A DNA stretch of 62,747 bases from CAZBBB01 sp964490005 (GTDB lineage: Bacteria > Planctomycetota > B15-G4), in assembly GCA_964490005.1 (NCBI GenBank), contig CAZBBB010000009.1:1-62747 (forward strand), in the 5' to 3' direction. Within the stretch, counting starts at the first letter, position 1. Each line of letters begins with the position of its first letter. Shown in pieces: positions 11,919-20,164 of the stretch. The position numbers and the translations under genes are program-made. The notes beneath the pieces were generated by a model. The model was not told where the DNA came from, made no database searches, and saw nothing but the letters and a program-made list of their open reading frames with translations.

Positions 11919-12288
11919 GGGCGGGCGCGCCCGAGAGCGCATCGAGCAGGGCTGCGCGGACGAGGGCCAGGGCGTGCCGGTGGGCGGGCGGCAGCACGCC
12001 GTGGACCCGCGTGAAGCGCGCTTCGAGGGCGCCGTCCCGCGCGGCGTCCACGGGGAGGCCGCCGAGTTCGACGCAGGCGGCCGACGCGATGGCCATCGAC
12101 GCCGGGCAACCCTGCGCCTTGAAGCCGGCCGCGCGGATGGAGCCCGCGGACACGTCGAGCCAGAGCACGAGACGGTCGCCGCAGGCGGCATTGAGCGCGG
12201 CGCCGCGCCACGAACGGCCCGCCGCGGGATCGCCCACGCAGCGCGGCTGATCGAAGTGCGCCTTCAGGGCGGCCGTCAGTCGGGACAT
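11881..12288 (-). CDS. IscU/NifU-N-like iron-sulfur scaffold protein, third ligand missing
   Basis: 135 residues resembling the Fe-S scaffold IscU/SufU. The first ligand motif AACGD (Cys36, Asp38) and the second, KAQGCPASMAIASA (Cys61), are conserved. The third cysteine expected in the R-x-H-C-A helix is absent; the sequence there is PPAHRHALALVRAALLDAL, with Ala at the Cys position. It may therefore bind a cluster differently or act in another thiol or metal role. The 3' end overlaps kdsA antisense by 38 bases, and the gene is divergent from a four-cluster ferredoxin, a plausible functional neighbour. Confidence 0.75.
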   Translation of the reverse strand: MSRLTAALKAHFDQPRCVGDPAAGRSWRGAALNAACGDRLVLWLDVSAGSIRAAGFKAQGCPASMAIASAACVELGGLPVDAARDGALEARFTRVHGVLPPAHRHALALVRAALLDALSGAPALNEVARSRPGSV

Positions 12289-12294
12289 GCCCTC

Positions 12295-12300
12295 ATCTTA
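12295..12300 (-). promoter_or_regulatory. -10-like TAAGAT six bases from start: leaderless candidate
   Basis: TAAGAT on the minus strand ends 6 bases before the ATG of the IscU-like gene, so transcription would begin at or next to the start codon. The GAGGG between them is only one base from the ATG and is too close to serve as a Shine-Dalgarno. Confidence 0.4.
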
Positions 12301-12355
12301 GGGGGCGCGGCCGGCGGCGCGCGTGCCGGCCCGGTGGTCGCGCGCGGCCGGGGGT

Positions 12356-12383
12356 TTGCGCGGTGCGGACGGCCCCCTATGAT
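12356..12383 (+). promoter_or_regulatory. candidate ferredoxin promoter
   Basis: TTGCGC (12356-12361), a 16-base spacer and TATGAT (12378-12383, 5 of 6 to consensus) precede the ferredoxin ATG by 54 bases. Confidence 0.35.
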
Positions 12384-12437
12384 GACCCGTCCTTCCGGCG
12401 CGGCCCCGCCCGCGGCCGGCTCGACCGGGATCGATCC

Positions 12438-12926
12438 ATGGCCTTCTTCATCGTCGAAGAGAAGTGCGTCGGCTGCACCCTGTGCGCCAAGGACTGCCCG
12501 ATCGCCATCATCGAGGGCGAGACCAAGCAGCCCTTCCGCATCTTCGCCCCCGACGAGTGCATCGACTGCTCGCTGTGCGCCTGGGCCTGCCCCGTGGAGG
12601 CGATCCAGAACCAGTACGGCGAGTTCGTGCCCAAGCTCAAGAAGGCCGACCGGCCGATCGCCTGGATCGACGAGGACGGATGCACGGGCTGCGAGGTCTG
12701 CCTCGAGGCCTGCCCGGTCGACGCGATCGCGAAGGTCGCGCCCGTCGATCCGGGGGACAGCTCGCCGACGCAGGTCTGTCGCGTCGACTACGACAAGTGC
12801 ATCTCGTGCTCGCTGTGCGCGGTGATGTGCCCGTGGGAAACCATCTCGATGGCGCTCACCAAGGACGAGGCCGTCGAACTCGGACGGCTGCAGGGCACGC
12901 TCCCGGCTGCGCTGGCCTCGAGCTGA
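12438..12926 (+). CDS. ferredoxin with four [4Fe-4S] motifs
   Basis: Small soluble electron carrier of 162 residues, predicted to bind four [4Fe-4S] clusters. Four complete CxxCxxCxxxC motifs are followed by Pro: Cys10/13/16/20, Cys41/44/47/51, Cys82/85/88/92 and Cys121/124/127/131. The arrangement is two 2[4Fe-4S] ferredoxin halves in tandem. The ATG at 12438 is chosen because the first cluster motif begins nine residues later; the upstream open stretch has no ferredoxin character. No partner oxidoreductase is adjacent, so the electron donor and acceptor are unknown. The divergent neighbour is an IscU-like scaffold. Confidence 0.9.
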   Translation: MAFFIVEEKCVGCTLCAKDCPIAIIEGETKQPFRIFAPDECIDCSLCAWACPVEAIQNQYGEFVPKLKKADRPIAWIDEDGCTGCEVCLEACPVDAIAKVAPVDPGDSSPTQVCRVDYDKCISCSLCAVMCPWETISMALTKDEAVELGRLQGTLPAALASS

Positions 12927-12961
12927 CCCGGCACCGGCGCGCGCCGCGTCTGCGGCCGCGC

Positions 12962-13768
12962 TCAGCCATCGGGGGGCAGCGGCCGCTCGTCGAGCACGCG
13001 GTGCGATCGGCCGTCGATGAGCACCGTCCTCGGCATGGGGTAGGCCGGATGCCGCGCTCGCGGAGCGAGCGCCGTCGGGTCGGGGAGGAAGACCCAGTCG
13101 CCGCGCGCGACGTCGCCGGCGAGGCGGGCCCGGCGGCCCTGCGTCTCTCCCAGGCCGCAGAGACTGACCGTGGCCGCCGGCCCGGCGCCGGGCGCGCGTC
13201 TCAGCGGCAGGATGCGGACCGAACCGCGCGCGAGGTCCAGGACGGCGTCGAGCCGCACATCGGGTGCCGGCCGCACGACCTGCGCCAGCAGCCCGCCGAC
13301 GCCGTCGAAGGCGCGTGTCTCGCCGGGCGCCGGCGCCCCCGCGCCCGGCGGCACGGGCAAGTCGAGCGCGCGTGCGATGCGCGCGACGTTCTCCGCCGCC
13401 GCGGCGTCCGCCTCGATGACCGCGACGCGCTCGGTCAAGGCATCGCGGATCAGGCCGTCATCGGCCAGAGCGGACGGCACGACGACACGCTCGCGCGGAA
13501 ACCCCGCCTGCAGGGCCAGCCGCAACTCGTGGCTGGACGCCACGCGGGCCCACCGCCCGGTGCGCGCGATCAGGCTCATCAGTGCCGGCGCGCCGATCTC
13601 CGCCAGGCGCACCGACGCGGCCCCGTCATCGCCGGCGAGCCCCTCGCGCAGGGCGCCGAGGGAGATGACCCAGGCCGCCCGTCCGTCGAGCGCGTCGACG
13701 AGGTCCTCGAGCGCCGTCCCCTCGCCGTGCAGCCGCCCCCCGCGCCGGCCGAACCAACGCGCGCTCAT
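12962..13768 (-). CDS. degenerate alanine-racemase-fold (LysA-like) protein
   Basis: 268 residues. The middle (about 70-140) resembles the PLP-binding barrel of diaminopimelate decarboxylase and ornithine-type decarboxylases: RVASSHELRLALQAGFPRERVVVPSALADDGLI, where active enzymes have a VVSGGEL...AGF..ERIVF pattern. The lysine of the YAxKAN motif that forms the PLP Schiff base is not present in the preceding segment, and the glycine-rich phosphate loop is not clear. I therefore infer a non-catalytic or altered relative. It lies between the ferredoxin (convergent) and the sigma-factor gene (same strand, 40-base gap). Confidence 0.55.
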   Translation of the reverse strand: MSARWFGRRGGRLHGEGTALEDLVDALDGRAAWVISLGALREGLAGDDGAASVRLAEIGAPALMSLIARTGRWARVASSHELRLALQAGFPRERVVVPSALADDGLIRDALTERVAVIEADAAAAENVARIARALDLPVPPGAGAPAPGETRAFDGVGGLLAQVVRPAPDVRLDAVLDLARGSVRILPLRRAPGAGPAATVSLCGLGETQGRRARLAGDVARGDWVFLPDPTALAPRARHPAYPMPRTVLIDGRSHRVLDERPLPPDG

Positions 13769-13808
13769 CGTGGCCGGCGGGCGCTTCGGGCGCCGCGCAC
13801 CACGCGGC

Positions 13809-14561
13809 TCAGGCCTCGTCCTCGAGGCGCTCGGCGAGGCGGTCCAGCATCCGCCCGTGGATCTGGCAGACGCGCGACTCGGAGATGCCCTCGCGCATGC
13901 CGATGGCCTTCAGCGTGAGGCCCTCGAAGTAGTAGGCCCGCACGAGGCGGCGCTCGACCTCGGTCAGCTCGCGGGACACGACCTCGTAGATTTCGCGGCG
14001 GTGCAGGATCTGGGCCGGCTCGGCATCGACGACCATCAGCCGTTCGTGCTGCTCCTCGAGGCCGGTCGACCCGTCGCCGTCGGGCGGCGTGAGCGACACC
14101 ATGTTGCCGAAGGACAGCTCGGTGAGGGCGTCGCGCAGCGACTCGAGCGAGAGCCGCAGGCGCCGGGACAGCTCGAGTTCGGTCGGATCGCGACCGAGCC
14201 GTTCGCGCATCGAGGCGATCACCTCGGCGAGCCGCGAACCGCGGTTGCGCGCTTCGCGCGGCACCCAGTCCTGCTGCCGCAGGTAGTCGATCATCGCGCC
14301 CCGGACGCGCAGGCGGCAGTAGGTCTCGAACTTGACGTTCCGCTCGGGATCGAAGTTGTCGATGGCGCCGAGCAGACCGAAGACGCCGGCGCCCATGAGG
14401 TCGTCCTCGTCGATCGTGCGGGGCAGCCGCATGGCCAGCGCCTCGGCGACCGAGCGCACCAGCGGCATGTACTGCTCGACGAGGCGGTCCTTGTAGATGC
14501 GGCGGCGCGTACGGAGGAACCGCTCCCAGAGCACTTCCCGAGGAGTACCGTTTGCCCTCAC
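13809..14561 (-). CDS. FliA/WhiG-family sigma factor
   Basis: Alternative sigma factor of the sigma-28 group, 250 residues from a GTG start. Region 2 is visible as LVEQYMPLVRSVAEALAMR, then DEDDLMGAGVFGLLGAIDNFDP and YCRLRVRGAMIDYLRQQDWVPR. Region 3 follows (GRDPTELELSRRL), and region 4 has the helix-turn-helix LTLKAIGMREGISESRVCQIHGRML. FliA relatives control flagellar genes and WhiG relatives control sporulation; no flagellar, chemotaxis or anti-sigma (FlgM) gene lies here, so the regulon is unknown. Its 207-base gap to nagZ is divergent. Confidence 0.92.
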   Translation of the reverse strand: MRANGTPREVLWERFLRTRRRIYKDRLVEQYMPLVRSVAEALAMRLPRTIDEDDLMGAGVFGLLGAIDNFDPERNVKFETYCRLRVRGAMIDYLRQQDWVPREARNRGSRLAEVIASMRERLGRDPTELELSRRLRLSLESLRDALTELSFGNMVSLTPPDGDGSTGLEEQHERLMVVDAEPAQILHRREIYEVVSRELTEVERRLVRAYYFEGLTLKAIGMREGISESRVCQIHGRMLDRLAERLEDEA

Positions 14562-14768
14562 GCCGATCGACTCCGGGACGACGTCCAGAACGCAGGCGAG
14601 CCGCTCGCGCGTTCGCGGCCTGCGATCATGCCCACCGCGCCTTCAAGGTGCGTTGCGCGAGGTCGCGTTTCAAGTGTCGCGGGTCCGCGCGCGCGCTCGT
14701 GTTCGCGCTCGTCGTGCGAGCGCATCTGTGGCAGACTGCGCGCTTCCTTCCCGCACGTGGAGTCTCGG

Positions 14769-16220
14769 GTGGACGTTCCCGCCCGCATCGGTCAGGTGGT
14801 GTGGCCCGCCGTGCGGGCGAGCCGCGGAGAGGCCGGACTCGACGCGCTGCAGCCCTTTCTCGAGCGGCATCGCCCCGGCGGCGTGATCGTGTTCGGCGAG
14901 GGGGTCGAGCGCGTCGATCGCCTGATCGCGTCGTTGCGGTTGCGCACGCGCGGAGACCTGCTCGTCGCCGCCGACCTCGAGCGCGGCTGCGGGCAGCACG
15001 TGCGCGAGTTCACGTCGCTGCCGCCGGCCATGGCGATCGCCGCGTGCGCCGACGCGCAGGCGGCGCGCGACGCGGGCCTGCTCACCGCCGTCGAGGCCCG
15101 GCAGGCCGGCATCGACGTGGTCTTCGCCCCGGTCGCCGACGTCAACACCGCCGCCACCAACCCGATCATCGCGACGCGCTCCTTCGGAGACGACCCGCAC
15201 CGCGTGGCCGCGTTGGCCTCGGCCTTCGCCGCCGGCCTGGCCGACGGCGGCGTGCTCGCCGTCGCCAAGCACTTCCCAGGCCACGGGAGCACCGTGCAGG
15301 ACAGCCACGACGTCCTGGCGCGCGTGACGCGCGATCGGGCCGCGCTCGAGGCGATCGACCTGCTGCCCTTCCGCACGCTCGTCGCCGAGCGCATCGGCGG
15401 CCTGATGGTCGGGCACCTCGAGGTGCCGGCGCTCGACGCCGTGGCGGGGCGCCCCGCGACGCTCTCGCCGTCGATCGTCCTCGACGTGCTGCGCCGCCAG
15501 TACGGCTACGACGGCCTGGTCGTCAGCGATGCACTCGACATGGGCGCCTTTCCCCAGGACCCGGCCCGGGCGAGCGACGTGCTGCAGGCGGGGCTCGACG
15601 TGCTGCTCATGCCGAAGCACCCGCTCGAGACCGCCGCGGCGCTCGAAACGGCGCACGCGAAGGGCTGGCTGCCGGACGAGGTGCTCGACGCGGCCGTGCG
15701 CCGCGTGTCCGAGGCGCGGCGGCGCGTCCGCGCGTCGACCACGCCGGAACGGTGTCCCGACCCGGGGCTCTCGCAGTCGCTGCTGGCCCGCTCGATCACG
15801 CGCCGCGGACCCGGCTTCGCGCCGCTGCTGTCGGGGGTGCCGGTGGAGGTCACGACCTTCGGCGAAGCGGAGGGCCACGAGCTCGCGCTCCCGGCGTTCC
15901 GCGAAGCGCTCGAGGCGGCCGGCGTCCCGATCGCGCCCGGAGGACGGCGCATCGGCGTGGTGCTCACGTGCGTGCGGGCCTGGCTCGGCCGCTCGCGACT
16001 CTCCGAGCGCGACCGCGCTCGGCTCTCGTGGGCGCTCGAGCAGCGCCGGCTCGACGTGGTGATCGTCCTCGGCTCGCCCTACGAACTGCTCGACCTGCCG
16101 GTCGAACAGTCGGCGCTGCTGGCCTACGAACCGTCCGCCGCCTCGGCGGTCCAGGCGGTGCGCGTCCTCACCGGCCGCGCGGCGGCGCCGGGCTGCCTGC
16201 CCGTCATGCGCGGCCCGTGA
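14769..16220 (+). CDS. nagZ: beta-N-acetylhexosaminidase, glycoside hydrolase family 3 (NagZ-like)
   Basis: Family 3 glycosidase predicted to remove N-acetylglucosamine from muropeptides during peptidoglycan recycling. The N-terminal barrel carries the NagZ signature KHFPGHGSTVQDSH (167-180) and the nucleophile Asp254 in VVSDALDMGA. At 483 residues it is longer than short NagZ (about 340); residues about 340-483 look like a second alpha/beta domain, as in two-domain GH3 enzymes. The GTG at 14769 was chosen because GGAG lies six bases before it; a GTG at 14757 is also possible. No signal peptide, so cytoplasmic. The stop overlaps the ptsN-like start. Confidence 0.88.
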   Translation: MDVPARIGQVVWPAVRASRGEAGLDALQPFLERHRPGGVIVFGEGVERVDRLIASLRLRTRGDLLVAADLERGCGQHVREFTSLPPAMAIAACADAQAARDAGLLTAVEARQAGIDVVFAPVADVNTAATNPIIATRSFGDDPHRVAALASAFAAGLADGGVLAVAKHFPGHGSTVQDSHDVLARVTRDRAALEAIDLLPFRTLVAERIGGLMVGHLEVPALDAVAGRPATLSPSIVLDVLRRQYGYDGLVVSDALDMGAFPQDPARASDVLQAGLDVLLMPKHPLETAAALETAHAKGWLPDEVLDAAVRRVSEARRRVRASTTPERCPDPGLSQSLLARSITRRGPGFAPLLSGVPVEVTTFGEAEGHELALPAFREALEAAGVPIAPGGRRIGVVLTCVRAWLGRSRLSERDRARLSWALEQRRLDVVIVLGSPYELLDLPVEQSALLAYEPSAASAVQAVRVLTGRAAAPGCLPVMRGP

Positions 16221-16687
16221 ATCTGGCGCGCTTCCTCGCCGAGGAGCGGGTCGATCTCGCGCTCGAACGGCACTTCGACGACGAGCATCCGGTCACGCAC
16301 GAAGGCCTCGTCGAGCGCATGGTCGACCTGCTCGAGACGTCCGACGACGTCGTGAACGCGACCAAGCTCCGCAACGACCTCGTCCTCCGCGAGCGGCGGG
16401 CGCCGAGCCTGCCGGGCTGCGGCGTCGCGCTGCCGCACGTCCGGACGCTGCAGGCGCGGCGCACGATCATGGCGGTCGGGGTCAGCGGGCGCGGCTTGGC
16501 GCTGCAGGCCCCCGACGAGCTGCCGGTGCGCCTGGCGATCGCCTTCGTCGCACCGCCCTACGACGACAGGTCGTATCACGCCGTGTACCGGCTGCTCGGC
16601 GAGCGCCTGCAATCGCCGGACTGGGTGGAGCGCATCGTCGGCGCGGAGTCGCGGGGCGTGGTGCTGCGCCTGCTCGCGGGGCCGTAG
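16217..16687 (+). CDS. PTS EIIA type-2 domain protein (PtsN-like)
   Basis: 156-residue EIIA of the fructose/nitrogen PTS family. The phospho-acceptor His74 lies in GCGVALPHVRT, matching the family's (A/I)xPH signature, and the preceding region (LVLRERRAPSLPG) is typical. In other bacteria such proteins regulate potassium, nitrogen and envelope functions rather than transport sugars. No EI, HPr or membrane component is adjacent. The GTG start overlaps the nagZ TGA (GTGA), suggesting co-expression with cell-wall recycling. Confidence 0.85.
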   Translation: MNLARFLAEERVDLALERHFDDEHPVTHEGLVERMVDLLETSDDVVNATKLRNDLVLRERRAPSLPGCGVALPHVRTLQARRTIMAVGVSGRGLALQAPDELPVRLAIAFVAPPYDDRSYHAVYRLLGERLQSPDWVERIVGAESRGVVLRLLAGP

Positions 16688-16705
16688 GCCGCGGTCGCTC
16701 GCCGA

Positions 16706-19000
16706 TCAGAGGCGACGCAGCGGCTCGCGCAGGGCACGGCACAGCGAATCGGCTTCGGGCAGCGGGGCGCCGCGCGAGGCGTAGCCGATCGAGGCCAGTT
16801 GCTCGTCGATCAGCGCGTCGCCGCCGGTGGCCGCCTCGGCGGGGCCGCGCGCCTGCTCCTGGCGGCAGACGGCCGCGGACAGCTCGCGATGGAGCAGCGC
16901 GGCGCGTGCGGGGTGCTCGTCGTAGACGTCGCGCAGCTCGAAGGGATCGCGCGTGAGGTCGAACAGGGACACCTGGCGCGTCTCGGTGTCCACGACGAGC
17001 TTCCAGCGGTCGCGCGTCCAGGAGAGCATCGGCCGGCGCGCCGCGCTGCGCGCGAGGAGCGGCCGGTCGGGATCGAGCGCGGCGCCCAGCAGATCGGATC
17101 CCGTCATCGGCGCGGGCACCGTCAGGCCCGCCAGTCTCAGCAGCGTCGGCGCGATGTCCGCGGTCGTCGCCGGACCGCGGCGAGACGCCGCCGCCCGTCC
17201 GGGGACCACGAGCACGAGCGGGACCTCGAGTTCTTCGCCGAACACCGTGTCGCCATGCTCGATCAGGCCGTGCTCGCCGAAGGCCTCGCCGTGATCGGAG
17301 GTGACCACGATGACGGTCTCGTCCGCCCGCCCGCTCGCCTCGAGCGCGGCCAGCAGGTCGCCAAGATGCCGATCGGCGAGTGCGAGCCGCGCGGCGTACA
17401 GCTCCCGGAGGTGGCGCCAGCCCGCGGCATCGACGTCGACCTCCGTGAAGCGGTAGGCGTCGATCCAGGCGCGGTCGCCACGCACGGGTCCGTCGTACGG
17501 AGCGACCCATTCCCGCCGCAACTCGGCGGGCGCGTCGTAGGGCGCATGCGGCTCGAAGACGTGCACCCATGCCAGGAAGGGCGCGTCCTCGAGTCCTTCG
17601 AGCCACTGCGACAGCCTCGGCGCGAGGTGCTCGCCCGCCACTCCCTCCTCCCACAACCCGGGATCGGCGAAGAGTTCGTCGTAGGACTCGAAGCCTCGGT
17701 CGAATCCGTGGCGTGAGGCGGCGTTGGGGTTCGTGACGAAGGCGGCGGTTCTCCAACCTGCAGCCGCCAGTTGGGGCGCGAGACCCGGGGCGGTCCGCGC
17801 GAGGCGCGAGACCCCGCCCGACGACTCGCTCAACGCCACGCCGTGCTCGATCGGCTGCTGTCCGGTGAGCAGACTGGCCACCGACGCCAGGGTGTAGGAG
17901 GCCGCGGACGTGGCCTCGGGAAAGGAAATCCCGCGTCGCACGAGGCCATCGAGCACGGGCGTGGGCGACGGCGTCGCTCCCAGCCGCCGACGCGCGCAGG
18001 CGTCGAGCGTGACGAGGAGGAACGACGGTCGCTCGTTCGGAGCGGGCGGCAGCGGCGGCGCCGCCGCCGCGGGCACCGGCCGCTCGTTCGAGGGCACGAG
18101 GATGATGATGTCGCGCACGCTCGCGGCGGGGCCCTCCCCTTCGCGGGCCCAGAAGTCGAGCACCACCGGCTGCCCCGCCCACGGCGAGAGGTCGAACTGC
18201 ACTTCGCGCGGCACGCTGTCGCTCGGCGGGAAGGTGCGCAGCCGCGTGCGAACGCCCGAGTCGTCGAGCAGCGACACCTCGAGCGGCGTGCCAAGGCGGG
18301 TCAGTCGGAAGCGGAGCACGACGCGCTCGGTCCCGGGCAGTTCGAGCGCGACGCGCGCCGACGTCGCGGGCGGGACGACGAGCACGCTGCGTGGCCCGTC
18401 GACGCCGGTCTCCGTGATCAATCCTGCGACAGGTGGCGCCGGCAGGGGCTCGCCCAGCAGGCCCGGCGGCGCGAAGCGGATGTTCGTGACGACGCCCGCG
18501 ATCGGCAGCGCGACGGGCTCGCCGACGAGTTGCCGCGACTCGGTCACGTCGAAGGCGAAGGTGACGCGGTTGCGCCCGCGCACCTGCAGGCCGGCCGGAA
18601 CGTCCACGATGATCGACTCGGCGGCGCCGCCCACGGGCAGCGCGCGCTGACCGAGTTCGACGCCGTTGAAGCGGATGGCCACGCGCTGCTCGATCGATGT
18701 GCCGTTCGCGACTTGCAACAGCAGTTCACGGTCCTGCGGCTGGAGCACGTCGAGGAACAGGCCCGGCTCCCGGCCGACGAGCCAGGCGTAGGGCGGCGTG
18801 CCGGTCGGGCGCGAGAGCAGGCCCTCGGCGCGCGAGAAGCGTCGACGATCGACTTCCCGGGTCTGGAACTGGCCGCGCGGTGTTCCGGGGTCCAGGGCCT
18901 CGGTCGCGCGCACGATCTCTCCGTCCTGGAACGCGGTGACCACGTTCTCCCACGGGACGAGTTCCACGACCGGCTCGGCGGCCGGGCGCACGCTCCACAC
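16706..19000 (-). CDS. sulfatase-fold (alkaline phosphatase superfamily) membrane-anchored protein without formylglycine cysteine
   Basis: 764 residues from the first conventional start (GTG 19000). Residues 1-320 are beta-rich and unrecognised; about 326-700 are a sulfatase-fold domain. Metal ligands are visible: Asp333 in LLVTLDAC and the SDHGEAFGEHGLIEHGDT loop. The nucleophile region reads SYTLASVASLLTG (368-380), so Thr or Ser replaces the formylglycine Cys; this suggests a phosphoester/phosphotransferase-type activity. The same frame stays open upstream and encodes a membrane anchor (WLLIALAALVLAALAW) after a GGAGG and an ACG codon at 19060, so the true start is probably there. Last gene of the uvrD operon. 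Confidence 0.85.
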   Translation of the reverse strand: MWSVRPAAEPVVELVPWENVVTAFQDGEIVRATEALDPGTPRGQFQTREVDRRRFSRAEGLLSRPTGTPPYAWLVGREPGLFLDVLQPQDRELLLQVANGTSIEQRVAIRFNGVELGQRALPVGGAAESIIVDVPAGLQVRGRNRVTFAFDVTESRQLVGEPVALPIAGVVTNIRFAPPGLLGEPLPAPPVAGLITETGVDGPRSVLVVPPATSARVALELPGTERVVLRFRLTRLGTPLEVSLLDDSGVRTRLRTFPPSDSVPREVQFDLSPWAGQPVVLDFWAREGEGPAASVRDIIILVPSNERPVPAAAAPPLPPAPNERPSFLLVTLDACARRRLGATPSPTPVLDGLVRRGISFPEATSAASYTLASVASLLTGQQPIEHGVALSESSGGVSRLARTAPGLAPQLAAAGWRTAAFVTNPNAASRHGFDRGFESYDELFADPGLWEEGVAGEHLAPRLSQWLEGLEDAPFLAWVHVFEPHAPYDAPAELRREWVAPYDGPVRGDRAWIDAYRFTEVDVDAAGWRHLRELYAARLALADRHLGDLLAALEASGRADETVIVVTSDHGEAFGEHGLIEHGDTVFGEELEVPLVLVVPGRAAASRRGPATTADIAPTLLRLAGLTVPAPMTGSDLLGAALDPDRPLLARSAARRPMLSWTRDRWKLVVDTETRQVSLFDLTRDPFELRDVYDEHPARAALLHRELSAAVCRQEQARGPAEAATGGDALIDEQLASIGYASRGAPLPEADSLCRALREPLRRL

Positions 19001-19063
19001 GCGCCAAGCCAGCGCGGCCAGGACGAGGGCGGCAAGCGCGATGAGGAGCCAGCGGCGCGTGGG

Positions 19064-20164
19064 TCAGCCCTCCCCCGCCAGCGCGCTCTCGGCGCGCCGC
19101 AGGAGTTCGGGAGCTTCGGCGGGCGCGCCGGGCAGATCGCCGACGGCGTCCAGGAACCGCCCCACCATGTTCCGGACCCTCAGCCAGTTCTCGGATCCCA
19201 GGGCGAGGGAGCCGTCGTGCTCGAGTCGCGCCAGCAACTGCTGCCAGTCGTGGGCGATGGTGTCGCGAACCTCGCTCCGGAGCATGCTCGCCAGTTCGAC
19301 GTCCGCGGGCGCGATCTGCTCGTAGTCCGAGATCGTCGCGATGGCCTCGCGGTACTGGCCCGCACTCAGGCGGAACCAGCACTCGGCGCGCACGTCGGCG
19401 GAGGTCGGCGCGCGCTCGAGGCTCGCGACGTTCCGGTAGTACGACGCCAACCCGGCGATCTCGGCGGCACGAGGGTGATCGGGAAAGCGCTCGACGAACT
19501 CCCGCGCGCGCTTGAGCATGTATCGGCAGTTGGGAGCGTACTGCGGCGACGCGGGCCCGAGCTTGTCGACGTAGTCCTTGCGCATCGCATCCACGACGCC
19601 GAGCAGGTTCTCGGCCATGCGCTGCTCGAGCCGATTCTCGTCGCCCTCGGCCAGTGCGCGCACGTACGCCATGCGTTCCTGCGCCCGCGCGTGCAGCGGG
19701 TCCTCGGGACCGATGCGTCCGAAGAGTTCGAGGGCGAGATCGAAGTCCCCCGACATGATCGCGGCCTCGGCCCGCGTCGAGTAGGCCACCGTGTCCGGAC
19801 CGCGGCCGCGCCACCAGAGCACGACGAGCACCGCGAGGACGACGCCTGCCGCCAAGCCGCGGATCAGCCACGGGCCTGCTTCGCTGCGAGGTCGGCCGCT
19901 GCGCGCGGAGGCTCCCCGGCGAGGGCTCGCGCCGGCGAGTTCCGCACCGCGGCGAACGGCCGCCTCGTGACGCGCCGGGGAGCGCGGCGCGTCGCGCGCC
20001 GGCGGCTGCGCGGCGGGTCGCGACGCGGGCGGCGCGTGGTCCGCACGCGTCGCCGAGGGAATCATCACGACGGACTTGCAGCGCGGGCAGCGCCCGCGAC
20101 GGCCGGCGTGCTCCTCCTTGACCTTGAAGGTCGCGCCGCAGCCGACGCAGGCGACGGCGATCAC
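19064..20164 (-). CDS. zinc-ribbon / single-TM / TPR-like membrane protein
   Basis: 366 residues, function unknown. The N-terminus is an MJ0042-type zinc ribbon (CVGC at 6-9, CPRC at 26-29). A Pro/Ala/Arg-rich linker (about 40-95) leads to one transmembrane helix at about 100-118 (LIRGLAAGVVLAVLVVLWW). The rest is alpha-helical with TPR-like pairs, such as AAIMSGDFDLALELFGRI and RLSAGQYREAIATISDYEQI, likely a protein-interaction scaffold outside the membrane. The GTG start overlaps the FHA gene stop (GTGA). Its own end carries a GGGGGAGGG that fits a Shine-Dalgarno for the next gene. Confidence 0.75.
   Translation of the reverse strand: MIAVACVGCGATFKVKEEHAGRRGRCPRCKSVVMIPSATRADHAPPASRPAAQPPARDAPRSPARHEAAVRRGAELAGASPRRGASARSGRPRSEAGPWLIRGLAAGVVLAVLVVLWWRGRGPDTVAYSTRAEAAIMSGDFDLALELFGRIGPEDPLHARAQERMAYVRALAEGDENRLEQRMAENLLGVVDAMRKDYVDKLGPASPQYAPNCRYMLKRAREFVERFPDHPRAAEIAGLASYYRNVASLERAPTSADVRAECWFRLSAGQYREAIATISDYEQIAPADVELASMLRSEVRDTIAHDWQQLLARLEHDGSLALGSENWLRVRNMVGRFLDAVGDLPGAPAEAPELLRRAESALAGEG

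Noticed and set aside
12963..13768. Functional diaminopimelate decarboxylase
   Set aside because: The PLP lysine motif and the C-terminal catalytic domain are missing.
14552..16687. Single 711-codon frame joining upstream sequence to the PtsN-like gene
   Set aside because: The first 555 codons are an Arg/Ala-rich shadow of nagZ; the PtsN-like domain starts at GTG 16217.
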